Shown in pieces: positions 15,357-25,405 of a DNA stretch of 45,887 bases. Position numbers and translations under genes: made by a program. Source of the stretch: JBNKHH01 sp050290245 (GTDB taxonomy: Bacteria; Pseudomonadota; Alphaproteobacteria; Rhodobacterales; Rhodobacteraceae); assembly GCA_050290245.1 (NCBI GenBank), contig JBNKHH010000030.1:1-45887 (forward strand). Reading direction: 5' to 3'. The notes beneath the pieces were generated by a model. That model ran no database searches and was not told where the DNA came from. It saw only the letters and a program-made list of their open reading frames with translations. Position 1 is the stretch's first letter. Each line of letters begins with the position of its first letter.

Positions 15357-16388
15357 ATGGACGCATTCATCCTTCAGATGCTGAACGGTCTGGACAAAGG
15401 GTCTGCCTATGCGCTTATCGCGCTTGGACTGACGCTGATCTTCGGCACCCTCGGGGTCGTGAACTTTGCGCACGGCGCCTTGTTCATGATCGGCGCATTC
15501 TGCGCGGTCACCCTGTCGAAAATCCTGTCGCTCAGCTATGAGACCATTGACGAAACCCAAAAGGACTTTCTGGGCAACCCGTTGAAAGTCGAGACGCCCT
15601 ACGTCGAATCCTGGTTCGGTCCCGACGTTGGCGGCTCAATAATCGAATGGTCCGTCCCGCTTTCGATCCTCTTTGCCATCCCGGTCATGATCGGAATCGG
15701 CTTCATCATGGAACGCGGCCTCATCAAGCACTTTTACAAGCGTCCCCACGCCGACCAGATCCTCGTGACTTTCGGCCTGGCCATCGTCTTGCAAGAGGTC
15801 ATCAAGTATTACTTCGGCGCAAACCCGATCCCGACCCCCGCGCCCGACGCCTTCCGAGGCTCGTTCGATTTCGGCGCGGCGCTCGGGTTCGATCCAAACG
15901 TCATCATCTACCCCTACTGGCGGATGATCTACTTCTTCTTCGCGCTGATCATCATCTCGGGCATCTTCGCATTCCTCCAGTTCACCACATTCGGCATGGT
16001 CGTCCGTGCCGGTATGGCAGACCGCGAGACGGTCGGAATGCTGGGCATCAACATCGACAAGCGCTTTACCGTCATGTTCGGCATCGCCGCCGCCGTCGCC
16101 GGACTTGCGGGCGTCATGTACGCGCCGATCAACCCGCCGAACTACCACATGGGCATGGACTTCCTGGTCCTCAGTTTCGTCGTGGTCGTCGTTGGCGGCA
16201 TGGGCTCCCTGCCCGGCGCCGTGCTGGCAGGCTTTCTCCTGGGTATCCTGGAGAGTTTTGCCTCGACCACCTGGGCCACGACCACGATCCCGGGGATCAA
16301 CCAGATCATCATCTACGTGGTTGCAATCATCGTTCTGCTCACCCGTCCGCGCGGGCTCATGGGCCGCAAAGGCGTGATGGAGGATTAA
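15357..16388 (+). CDS. ABC transporter permease, LivH family
   Basis: A 343-residue inner-membrane protein with about eight hydrophobic segments. It has family features: NGLDKGSAYALIALGLTLIF at the N-terminus, VNFAHGALFMIGAF, and the C-terminal GGMGSLPGAVLAGFLLGILE. It is longer than typical LivH because of a roughly 40-residue insertion (about residues 57-95: ETIDETQKDFLG...WFGPDVGG) facing an inter-helix loop. It forms one half of the channel with the LivM protein, whose gene starts 3 nt after its stop. GAGG precedes the ATG. Confidence 0.92.
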   Translation: MDAFILQMLNGLDKGSAYALIALGLTLIFGTLGVVNFAHGALFMIGAFCAVTLSKILSLSYETIDETQKDFLGNPLKVETPYVESWFGPDVGGSIIEWSVPLSILFAIPVMIGIGFIMERGLIKHFYKRPHADQILVTFGLAIVLQEVIKYYFGANPIPTPAPDAFRGSFDFGAALGFDPNVIIYPYWRMIYFFFALIIISGIFAFLQFTTFGMVVRAGMADRETVGMLGINIDKRFTVMFGIAAAVAGLAGVMYAPINPPNYHMGMDFLVLSFVVVVVGGMGSLPGAVLAGFLLGILESFASTTWATTTIPGINQIIIYVVAIIVLLTRPRGLMGRKGVMED

Positions 16389-16391
16389 GAG

Positions 16392-17597
16392 ATGCTGGGT
16401 CTCAACAAGAAAGACGCAACCCTGTTGGTGATCGTCATCGTCCTGGCGATGCTCGCACCCTTCATTCTGAACCCGTTCCCGTCCGACTCGTCACTGGCGC
16501 AGTTCAACGCGGGCTACCCCGACCTGATGCAGAAGTTCGTGATCTTCGGTATCTTCGCCATCGGCTTCAACATCCTCTTCGGCCTGACCGGATACCTGTC
16601 CTTCGGTCACGCCGCCTTCCTGGGCTTCGGCTCTTACGCGGCGGTCTGGATTTACAAGCTGTTCACCTACAACGTCATCCCTGCCGTCCTACTGTCGGTG
16701 ATCATCGCGGGCGTCTTCGCCCTCATGATCGGATACGTCTCGCTGCGCCGCTCGGGCATCTACTTCTCAATCTTGACCCTGGCGTTCGCCCAGATGAGCT
16801 TTGCGCTCTGCTACTCGGTCCTGTCGAACCCCAAGTTCAACCTGACCAACGGCGAAACCGGACTCCAGGTCTATGCCAAAGACCCCCAATGGCTGCACCG
16901 CGACGGGCTGCCGGACTTCCCGCACCTGTTCGGGCTTTCCATGGGATCGACCTACAAAATGGCGGTTGGAGCTTGGGAGTTCCAGTTCAACGTGGCCTAC
17001 TACTTCTGCGCCATCATCATGATCGCGGCCTTCTACTTTGCGATCAGGCTCTTCCGCTCGCCCTTCGGCATGATGCTGCGCGCGGTCAAGTCGAACCAGC
17101 AGCGCATGAACTATACCGGTCTAAACTCGCGCCCCTATACCCTCGCGGCATTCGTGATCTCGGGCATGTATGCCGGCCTGGCCGGTGGCCTTCTGGTCGC
17201 GACCGACCCGCTGGCGGGCGCCGAACGAATGCAGTGGACGGCCTCGGGCGAGGTTGTGCTGATGACCATCCTCGGCGGTGCCGGAACCCTGATCGGCCCG
17301 ATCCTGGGCGCAGGCTTCATAAAGTACTTCGAAAACATCTTCTCCAAGATCAACGACAACGTCCTGCACGGTTGGTTCTCCTTCCTGCCAGATGGTCTCG
17401 AAGACTTCGTGGTCGCCCTGCTTCACCCCTTCATCGGCAAAGGCTGGCACCTGACGCTGGGCATCCTGTTCATGCTGGTCGTCATCTTCCTTCCCGGCGG
17501 CCTCGTCGAAGGTGGCCAACGCATCGGCCGCTGGCTGAAACGCGGCAAGGGCGCTGACTCCGCCGACAACGCAACTGCCAAAACGCCTGCGGAATAA
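16392..17597 (+). CDS. ABC transporter permease, LivM family
   Basis: A 401-residue inner-membrane permease. Family motifs include IGFNILFGLTGYLSFGHAAF near the N-terminus, SLRRSGIYFSILTLAFAQM, and LGGAGTLIGPILGAGFIKYF near the C-terminus. The hydrophilic C-terminal tail (GRWLKRGKGADSADNATAKT) is cytoplasmic. It pairs with the LivH-type protein encoded 3 nt upstream; the ATPase gene follows 11 nt downstream. The substrate is not deducible from the permease itself. Confidence 0.92.
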   Translation: MLGLNKKDATLLVIVIVLAMLAPFILNPFPSDSSLAQFNAGYPDLMQKFVIFGIFAIGFNILFGLTGYLSFGHAAFLGFGSYAAVWIYKLFTYNVIPAVLLSVIIAGVFALMIGYVSLRRSGIYFSILTLAFAQMSFALCYSVLSNPKFNLTNGETGLQVYAKDPQWLHRDGLPDFPHLFGLSMGSTYKMAVGAWEFQFNVAYYFCAIIMIAAFYFAIRLFRSPFGMMLRAVKSNQQRMNYTGLNSRPYTLAAFVISGMYAGLAGGLLVATDPLAGAERMQWTASGEVVLMTILGGAGTLIGPILGAGFIKYFENIFSKINDNVLHGWFSFLPDGLEDFVVALLHPFIGKGWHLTLGILFMLVVIFLPGGLVEGGQRIGRWLKRGKGADSADNATAKTPAE

Positions 17598-17608
17598 GGA
17601 GAAGACCA

Positions 17609-18367
17609 ATGGGAATTCTTGAAGTCAAAGGCGTCGGCAAACGCTTCGGCGGTCTGGCTGCGCTCTCGGATGTGAATCTCTCGATCGAGGAAAACACCGT
17701 CCATGCGATCATCGGACCGAACGGCGCGGGCAAATCGACCCTGCTGAACTGCCTCGTCGGCAAGCTGATCCCGGACACAGGATCGGTCATGTTCGACGGC
17801 CAGTCGGTCCTGGGGCGCAAGCCGCACGAGATCAACCAGATGGGTATCAGCCGCGTGTTCCAGACGCCGGAAATCTTCGGTGACCTGACCGTCATGGAAA
17901 ACATGATGATCCCCTGCTTTGCCAAGCGCGACGGCGCGTTCCGCCTCCATGCCTACGAGCATTTCGAGAACGAGGCCGAACTGATCGAAAAAGCCGAGGC
18001 GATGCTTGAGGACGTCAACATGATCGACAAGCGGCACATGCATTCGGCCTCCATGTCGCGCGGCGACAAGCGTCGGCTCGAGATGGCGATGTGCCTCGTG
18101 CAGGAACCGCGCCTACTGCTGTTGGACGAACCGACCGCCGGCATGGCGCGGGCCGATACCAACAACACGATCGACCTGTTGAAAGAGATCAAGGAAAAGC
18201 GCGACATCACGATGGCGATCATCGAGCACGACATGCACGTGGTCTTCTCGCTGTCCGAACGCATCACAGTTCTGGCCCAGGGCACGCCCCTGGTCGAGGA
18301 CACGCCAGACAACATCAAAGGCAACCCGAAGGTCCAAGAGGCCTATCTGGGCGAAAGCCAGCACTGA
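17609..18367 (+). CDS. ABC transporter ATP-binding protein, LivG family
   Basis: A 252-residue cytoplasmic ATPase. Walker A is GPNGAGKS (36-43), the Q-loop precedes VFQTPEIFGDLTV, and Walker B is LLLLDEPTAGM. The usual LSGG signature reads ASMSRGDKRRLE (SRGDKR), as in several HAAT ATPases. The switch His is in IIEHDM. The C-terminal NPKVQEAYLGE is the normal LivG ending. It works as a dimer with the LivF-type protein encoded next. Confidence 0.93.
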   Translation: MGILEVKGVGKRFGGLAALSDVNLSIEENTVHAIIGPNGAGKSTLLNCLVGKLIPDTGSVMFDGQSVLGRKPHEINQMGISRVFQTPEIFGDLTVMENMMIPCFAKRDGAFRLHAYEHFENEAELIEKAEAMLEDVNMIDKRHMHSASMSRGDKRRLEMAMCLVQEPRLLLLDEPTAGMARADTNNTIDLLKEIKEKRDITMAIIEHDMHVVFSLSERITVLAQGTPLVEDTPDNIKGNPKVQEAYLGESQH

Positions 18368-18381
18368 GGGGACGAAATACC

Positions 18382-19137
18382 ATGCTTGATAATCAACCCT
18401 TCGACAAACGCGCCAACAACGCCGCCACGGCGCCCGCATTTCTCAGCGTCTGGAACATCGAAGCCTACTATGGCGAGAGCTACATCGTTCAGGATGTCAG
18501 CTTCAACGTCCACGAGGGCGAGATCCTCGCCCTCCTGGGCCGAAACGGCGCCGGCAAGACCTCGACGCTGCGCGCGATTGCCCGGATGGACAACCCCGAG
18601 ATCCGCAAGGGCGAGGTTTGGCTTGACCACAAGCCCCTGCACACGATGACCAGCTACGAAGCTGCTCAGAACGGCATGGCTCTGGTGCCCGAGGACCGGC
18701 GCATCATCCAGGGCCTGACCGTGGAAGAAAACCTCAAGCTCGCCCAGATCGCCCCGCCACTCGGCTGGTCGCTGGACCGCATCTATGAACTGTTCCCTCG
18801 CCTCGGCGAACGCCGCACGCAGGACGGTTCGACCCTGTCGGGTGGCGAACAGCAAATGCTGGCCATCGCCCGCGCGCTGGCCCGCGACATCAAGGTGCTG
18901 CTTCTGGACGAACCCTACGAGGGTCTCGCCCCTGTCATCGTGCAGGAAATCGCCAAGACGCTGAACATCATCCGCGACCAGGGCATCACCACCATCATCG
19001 TCGAGCAGAACGCGGTCGCCGCGCTGAAACTTGCCGACCGCGCGGTGATCCTTGATACCGGTCAAGTCGTCTATGACGATTCTGCGCAAAAAGTTTTGGA
19101 TGACGAGGCGCTGCGCGCAAAGTATCTCGCTATCTAA
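18382..19137 (+). CDS. ABC transporter ATP-binding protein, LivF family
   Basis: A 251-residue ATPase with Walker A GRNGAGKT, LivF-type ALVPEDRRIIQGLTVEENL, signature LSGGEQQMLAIARAL, Walker B VLLLDEPYEGLAP and switch IIVEQN. The N-terminus is about 20 residues longer than usual before the first strand (MLDNQPFDKRANNAATAPAF). ATG 18382 was chosen because AGGGG lies upstream and the gap to livG is 14 nt. It sits between livG and acsA in one transcription unit. Confidence 0.92.
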   Translation: MLDNQPFDKRANNAATAPAFLSVWNIEAYYGESYIVQDVSFNVHEGEILALLGRNGAGKTSTLRAIARMDNPEIRKGEVWLDHKPLHTMTSYEAAQNGMALVPEDRRIIQGLTVEENLKLAQIAPPLGWSLDRIYELFPRLGERRTQDGSTLSGGEQQMLAIARALARDIKVLLLDEPYEGLAPVIVQEIAKTLNIIRDQGITTIIVEQNAVAALKLADRAVILDTGQVVYDDSAQKVLDDEALRAKYLAI

Positions 19138-19178
19138 CGGCGGCCCGCCCGCTGCAACTAACTCGGAGGAGGAACCAC

Positions 19179-21137
<1,959 letters not shown>

Positions 21138-21155
21138 CCCCAGTCACGAAACTGC

Positions 21156-21183
21156 AAAAAGCCCGCCTAGCGCGGGCTTTTTT
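21156..21183 (+). terminator. Rho-independent terminator after acsA
   Basis: Stem GCCCGC (21161-21166) and GCGGGC (21172-21177), extended by A-T pairs, with a 5-nt loop and a run of six T. It ends the transporter-acsA operon. Confidence 0.93.
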
Positions 21184-21260
21184 GTTGACCAACCCCGCCC
21201 CCTCGGTTCCTGCCACTGGCACCTTGTCACCAAGCAACAAGAACACCCTGTAGGCAGCGT

Positions 21261-21951
21261 TCAGCCCCGAAAATGCTTGTGCACGCCAATGTCGATCGGT
21301 TCATCCAGAAACGGCACAGCTGTTCCTGACGTTGTAAAAGAAAAATCGGGCACTGCGTGCAGCGCCACCAGGGGCCAGATGCTCCCCGTTCTCAGAAAGA
21401 TTGCACCATACAATACGGCAAAACCAAATGTTGCCGCGAACTTGTCCACCCATTCGATGGCGCCAAAATCTTCGAAGAATGCATTGGTGACATGACCTGC
21501 GCCGCCAATGACCGCTGCGATCTGAACGGCGCCCCCTTTTCGGTACCGCAGCAGCGCTGGAACGGCGATACCGCGCGCGCGCTTCTTCACTGATCGCGGT
21601 CGCAAGCAAGGCTGCGCCGTAATAGACGATCCACTGCTATGAAATATCGACGGTCCCGTAAAAAGCCACAGGAACAAAGGCGGCAAGGAACGGGTACCAG
21701 TAAAGGAGCACCTCCCTGACATCACCTGACAACCCCGCGCGCCGCCTCCAGCCAATCGCCCAGAAAAACCATAAGATGAACGCAGACTGCGCCGTCGGGG
21801 TAATCAGGCGCAACGCAACGACATCCACTCCTGCCGCTTTGAACAAGGCCACAAACAGCAGTGCGATGATGGGTTGAACGATCGCCAATCCGATGACGAA
21901 GAAAGGCGGCTCGTCTGCGAATTTCTCAATTTGCCGCATGGCTGCCCCCAT
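21261..21951 (-). pseudogene. CPBP-family intramembrane protease, broken
   Basis: Reading from 21951 gives membrane segments (FFVIGLAIVQPIIALLFVAL; FILWFFWAIGWRR) that stop at an in-frame TAG near 21641. The same frame continues with QWIVYYGAALLATAISEEARAR, containing the EExxxR motif. It is then thrown out of frame in a GC-dinucleotide run (about 21575-21585). One extra GC unit would restore GIAVPALLRY...IGGAGHVTNAFFEDFG...LVALHAVPDF, which carries the remaining metal-ligand His positions. So there are two lesions, a nonsense codon and a two-base contraction. The intact gene would be a CAAX-prenyl-protease-like membrane protein. Confidence 0.75.
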
Positions 21952-22010
21952 AGCCTGCGCGTCAGTATGATCGAATTCGCCTAAATCCCGACAACGGACA
22001 GAGCGCACAA

Positions 22011-22039
22011 ATAAAAAGGGCCGCCCTCCCGGACGGCCC
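22011..22039 (-). terminator. Rho-independent terminator of the 30-codon gene
   Basis: Read on the minus strand, GGGCCG...CGGCCC arms (22039-22034 and 22023-22018) close a short loop with two further G-C pairs and are followed by TTTTTAT. It begins 7 bases after the TAG of the small gene. Confidence 0.88.
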
Positions 22040-22045
22040 CGATTC

Positions 22046-22138
22046 CTAAATCGCGCGGCGCCACCAGTTGCGCCATAACATCAACGCCTTGCGTCGATGC
22101 CTGCCCCCGCTCAGGGCCAGCTTTACAATTTCAGTCAT
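22046..22138 (-). CDS. 30-residue Arg/Trp-rich microprotein (small gene)
   Basis: The minus-strand frame encodes MTEIVKLALSGG, then RHRRKALMLWRNWWRRAI: a strongly basic, Trp-containing amphipathic C-terminal half that could bind membrane surface or nucleic acid. AGGA lies upstream of the ATG. It has its own promoter (TTGGGA and TATATT, spaced 18), a hairpin at the mRNA 5' end and a strong terminator just after the stop, making a transcript of about 165 nt. Consecutive Trp and Arg codons could suggest a leader peptide, but the terminator abuts the stop with no room for an antiterminator and no biosynthetic gene follows. It may be a microprotein or an sRNA. Identity unknown. Confidence 0.6.
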   Translation of the reverse strand: MTEIVKLALSGGRHRRKALMLWRNWWRRAI

Positions 22139-22156
22139 CTGCTCATTCCTGCCTCG

Positions 22157-22214
22157 GCGTGGGTTTCTCCCACGCTCTGGCTGCAATATAGGCCCTGATC
22201 GGTCCTATTCCCAA
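22157..22214 (-). promoter_or_regulatory. Promoter and 5' hairpin of the 30-codon gene
   Basis: On the minus strand -35 TTGGGA (22214-22209) and -10 TATATT (22190-22185) are spaced by 18. The predicted start near 22178 is followed almost at once by the perfect hairpin GCGTGGG-AGAAA-CCCACGC (22175-22157), which would shield the 5' end of the RNA. Confidence 0.65.
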
Positions 22215-22424
22215 GCCCCTGATTCGAAATAGGCCAACTTCCGCGAAACCTGTGACATTCATGAGAAGTAGCGACCGAACCCAGGCCGGGCCATCCCCAT
22301 AATCCAAAGGATTTTACCCGATTAAGGCAGGCCGAAACGCATCTGCGCCAAATCTGGTGTCCAGCGAAAAATCACGCATCCGCCGGTTTTCGCCAAGCAT
22401 CAGAACAGACTGGGCGGTACAGGA
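22215..22424. other. Gene-free stretch
   Basis: Between the small-gene promoter and the terminator of the pyrimidine transporter operon I see no convincing reading frame, RNA fold or repeat. A weak plus-strand frame at 22357-22590 runs into the opposing gene and has no ribosome site. Confidence 0.5.
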
Positions 22425-22459
22425 AAGCGGGGCGCGGCGAGTGTACCCGCGCGCACCCC
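22425..22459 (-). terminator. Probable terminator of the pyrimidine operon
   Basis: On the minus strand GCGGGG...CCCCGC (22459-22454 and 22430-22425) with additional GC pairing inside forms a strong hairpin 22 nt after the stop of the binding-protein gene. Only TTT follows, so the terminator is strong in stem but weak in tract. Confidence 0.6.
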
Positions 22460-22481
22460 GCAATCTTTGTTCTGAAAGACC

Positions 22482-23465
22482 TCAGTTCAGGGCCGCGTCC
22501 GTGATTTCGTGCGTCCAGGCGCCCTCAGGCTCCTTGGTGATCACAGGGTCCGACCCGCCCGACAACAGCGAAGCCACCGTACGAGCATAATCGGCCTCGG
22601 CCAACGCTCCGTTGGAACCTGCGGTCAGCTTTGCAATCTCACCCATCATGCGAACCTGGTGCGTCTCGGTCTGAGCGCCGGTTTCGTCGTAGTCAAGCAC
22701 GATCATCGCCGCGTCTTCCGGGTTTTCCTCGGCCCACTTCCAGCCTTTCATGCTGGCCCGCACGAAGCGCACCATCGCATCCTTGAAAGCCGGATCCGAC
22801 AGGCGGTCCTCAAGAACGTACAGCCCGTCTTCCAACGTCGCCACGCCCTGATCTTCGTACTTGAACGTGATCAGGTCGTCGGCACTGACGCCCGCGTCGA
22901 TCACCTGCCAATACTCGTTATAGGTCATGGTCGAAATGCAGTCGGCCTGGCGCTGCAACAGCGGGTCCACGTTAAAGCCCTGCTTCAGAACCGCCACGCC
23001 GTTGTCGTCGGCACCGTCGGTTTCGATCCCAAGCTGGCTCATCCAGGACATGAAAGGGAATTCGTTGCCAAAGAACCAGACACCCAGGGTCTTGCCCGGG
23101 AAATCGGTCGGCGCGGCGATCCCGCTGTCTTTCCAGCAGGTCAGCTGCATCCCCGACGACTTGAACGGCTGGGCGATATTGACCAGCGGCAGACCCTTTT
23201 CACGGGCCGCCAGCGCGGCGGGCATCCATTCGACCAGCACGTCGGCACCGCCCCCGGCGACCACCTGCGGCGGCGCGATGTCCGGGCCGCCCGGCTTGAT
23301 GGTGACGTTCAGGTCTTCCTCTTCGTAAAACCCATTCTCAAGTGCCACGTAATAGCCCGCGAACTGGGCTTGGGTGACCCACTTCAGCTGCAGGGTGACG
23401 TCATCGGCGGCCTGTGCCGCTCCCGCCAGTCCCAGGGCCATCACGCCCGACATCAATGTTTTCAT
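22482..23465 (-). CDS. THI5/NMT1-like ABC substrate-binding protein (putative pyrimidine receptor)
   Basis: A 327-residue periplasmic protein with a Sec signal peptide (MKTLMSGVMALGLAGAAQA). The THI5-like core is VTLQLKWVTQAQFAGYYVAL...GFYEEEDLNVTIKPGG, followed by AGGGADVLVEWMPAALAAREKG. This family binds pyrimidine-type ligands (thiamin precursors, and in bacterial pyrimidine clusters probably uracil or related bases). It is the last gene of an operon with dihydropyrimidinase, beta-ureidopropionase and two permeases, so a pyrimidine or dihydropyrimidine ligand is inferred. It starts 21 nt after the preceding permease stop. Confidence 0.85.
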   Translation of the reverse strand: MKTLMSGVMALGLAGAAQAADDVTLQLKWVTQAQFAGYYVALENGFYEEEDLNVTIKPGGPDIAPPQVVAGGGADVLVEWMPAALAAREKGLPLVNIAQPFKSSGMQLTCWKDSGIAAPTDFPGKTLGVWFFGNEFPFMSWMSQLGIETDGADDNGVAVLKQGFNVDPLLQRQADCISTMTYNEYWQVIDAGVSADDLITFKYEDQGVATLEDGLYVLEDRLSDPAFKDAMVRFVRASMKGWKWAEENPEDAAMIVLDYDETGAQTETHQVRMMGEIAKLTAGSNGALAEADYARTVASLLSGGSDPVITKEPEGAWTHEITDAALN

Positions 23466-23486
23466 TGAACTTACTCCCGTTGGTTA

Positions 23487-24335
23487 TCATTTTTCGTGTT
23501 GCGACGGGTGCCAGAAGGTGACGCGCTTTTCGAACAGCGCCACCAGCCCGTAGACCGCCGACCCCGTCAGGGCGGCCACGGCTATCTCAGCCCATACCAG
23601 GTCAATCGACAAGCTCCCCACTCCGGTTGAAATGCGGAATCCCATACCGCGCGTCGGAGAGCCGAAATATTCAGCAACAATAGCACCGATCAGCGCCAAT
23701 GTGGTCGCGATCTTCAGGCCGTTGAAGACAAAGGGCATCGCGGCCGGCAGCCGCAGTTTCAACAGTGTCTGCCAATATCCCGCCGCATAGGTACGCATCA
23801 GATCCTTTTGCATGGCACTCGCCTCGGAAAGCCCCTGCACCGTGTTAACCAGGATCGGAAAGAACACCATAACCACGACCACCGCCGCTTTGGACTGCCA
23901 GTCGAAGCCGAACCAGCTGACCAGGATCGGCGCAATCCCCACGATCGGCAAAGCGGCGACGAAATTCCCGATCGGCAAAAGCCCCCGCGTCAGGAAGGTC
24001 GAGCGGTCGATCAGCACCGCCGTTCCAAAGGCCGCCAGCGCCCCCATCACATAGCCTGACAAGGCGCCCTTCAGCACCGTCTGGACGAAATCCTCCCACA
24101 GCGTGGCGGTCTCGGCGGCGAACCGAGCCCCCACGTCCGACGGCGCGGGCAGGATGACCGGCGAGACACCAAAGCCCCTGACCAGCCCCTGCCACAAGAC
24201 CAAAAGCGTCACGCCGAACAGAAACGGCACAAAGATGCGCACCAGGCGTGTGCCATGCAACCGCGACCGCGCCAGCACGACATTCAGCGCCCAGGCTCCA
24301 AGCCAGAACAGGATCGCGAACCCCAGCCAGCCCAT
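23487..24335 (-). CDS. ABC transporter permease, NitT/TauT type
   Basis: A 282-residue inner-membrane permease with about six helices. The EAA loop reads LRTYAAGYWQTLLKLRLPAAMPFVFNG (see about 23700-23790). The ATG at 24335 overlaps the stop of the upstream permease gene (TGATG), which fixes the start and implies coupled translation. Together with the next permease it would form a heterodimeric channel, rather than the homodimer usual in this family. Confidence 0.88.
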   Translation of the reverse strand: MGWLGFAILFWLGAWALNVVLARSRLHGTRLVRIFVPFLFGVTLLVLWQGLVRGFGVSPVILPAPSDVGARFAAETATLWEDFVQTVLKGALSGYVMGALAAFGTAVLIDRSTFLTRGLLPIGNFVAALPIVGIAPILVSWFGFDWQSKAAVVVVMVFFPILVNTVQGLSEASAMQKDLMRTYAAGYWQTLLKLRLPAAMPFVFNGLKIATTLALIGAIVAEYFGSPTRGMGFRISTGVGSLSIDLVWAEIAVAALTGSAVYGLVALFEKRVTFWHPSQHEK

Positions 24336-25264
24336 CAGTGCGCTCCCATCCGGCGCAGGGTCACCGCCTGCAACCACCCGAGCAACGTCACCAGCACACC
24401 GGCAAGAATGGCTGCGGCGAACAGCGCCGCCCAGATCGCCAGGGGCGTGCCGAACTGGTCCCCGATCAGGATGCGAGCCCCAAGGCCGCTGATCGCGCCT
24501 GTCGGCAACTCGCCGACGATAGTCCCGACAAGCGCCGCCGCGATGCCGACCTTGAGCGAGGTGAACAGATACGGCACCGACGACGGCAGCCTCAGCTTGA
24601 GAAACCCGTCGAACCCGCCCGCGTTATAGGTTTTCAGCAGATCAAGCTGTTCCCGGCCCGGAGAGCGCAGCCCCTTCACCATGCCCACCAGGACCGGAAA
24701 GAAACATAAGTAAGCCGAAATGATCGCCTTCGGCACGGACCGGTCCTCGATCCCGACCTGGCTCGACAGGACGATGATCATCGGCGCCAGCGCCACGATG
24801 GGAATGGTCTGGCTGATGATCGCCCAGGGCATCAGGCTCATCTCCATGGTGCGCGAATAAACGATAGCCACCGCACCAAGGATGCCAATCGCCGTACCCA
24901 GGGCAAAACCGAACAGCGTCGACTGCAGAGTGATCCAGCCGTGATAGATCAGGCTGCGCTTTGAAAATGCGCGCCCCTTCAGGGCCATCGCCCCCGTGGT
25001 CTTCCACAACTCTTGAGCCACCTGCACCGGCGTCGGCAGACGCGGACGGTCCAGCTCATAGCCGCGCCCGATCTCGCCCGGATTCTTGGCCATCAGCTCG
25101 AAGGGTGACGTCTCTGACCGCGTGCGGCTGTCCCCCGGTTCTACGGCAACACCCGCCCGCTCGGCCATATCCAGCGCCTGCCAGATATTCATCGGTGCCA
25201 CCGCGGCGTACCAAAGCGCCAGGATGACCCCCAAAACGGTCAGGACCGGCAGAAGACTACGCAT
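24335..25264 (-). CDS. ABC transporter permease, NitT/TauT type, with long periplasmic N-terminal loop
   Basis: A 309-residue permease. After the first helix (LLPVLTVLGVILALWYAAV) there is a hydrophilic segment of about 75 residues (MNIWQALDMAERAGVA...GYELDRPRLPTP) before the remaining five helices, longer than usual. The EAA loop is LKTYNAGGFDGFLKLRLPSS. ATG 25264 has GGGAGG 8 nt upstream; the longer frame is rejected. It overlaps the next permease gene by TGATG. A 141-nt gap separates it from the ATPase gene. Confidence 0.87.
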   Translation of the reverse strand: MRSLLPVLTVLGVILALWYAAVAPMNIWQALDMAERAGVAVEPGDSRTRSETSPFELMAKNPGEIGRGYELDRPRLPTPVQVAQELWKTTGAMALKGRAFSKRSLIYHGWITLQSTLFGFALGTAIGILGAVAIVYSRTMEMSLMPWAIISQTIPIVALAPMIIVLSSQVGIEDRSVPKAIISAYLCFFPVLVGMVKGLRSPGREQLDLLKTYNAGGFDGFLKLRLPSSVPYLFTSLKVGIAAALVGTIVGELPTGAISGLGARILIGDQFGTPLAIWAALFAAAILAGVLVTLLGWLQAVTLRRMGAH

Positions 25265-25356
25265 GCAACAGCCTCCCGCATTCTTCCTGGCGCAAATATG
25301 CCGGGCGGGTGGCCACCAACCGCCGAGGGCAGATCCCGCCACGATCGGTTGGGCAG

Positions 25357-25376
25357 GTTGCAATACGTTTTGCAAA
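25357..25376. promoter_or_regulatory. Candidate ScfR/PccR-type tandem operator
   Basis: GTTGCAAT-ACGT-TTTGCAAA: one perfect and one 6-of-8 half-site of the TTTGCAAA-N4-TTTGCAAA pattern known for PccR of Rhodobacter. It lies in the 141-nt gap between the ATPase and first permease genes. No clear promoter is visible with it. Confidence 0.35.
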
Positions 25377-25405
25377 CCTCTTGGCAACATCTTTTGGACC
25401 GACCT

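Noticed and set aside
15647..17557. Open frame of 636 codons in another frame across the two permease genes
   Set aside because: The translation is Arg/Pro/His-rich without hydrophobic order, while the true frames encode clear LivH and LivM proteins.
22011..22138. Trp/Arg codon-rich leader peptide with attenuator
   Set aside because: The terminator begins 7 bases after the stop, leaving no alternative pairing region, and no amino-acid biosynthesis gene follows.
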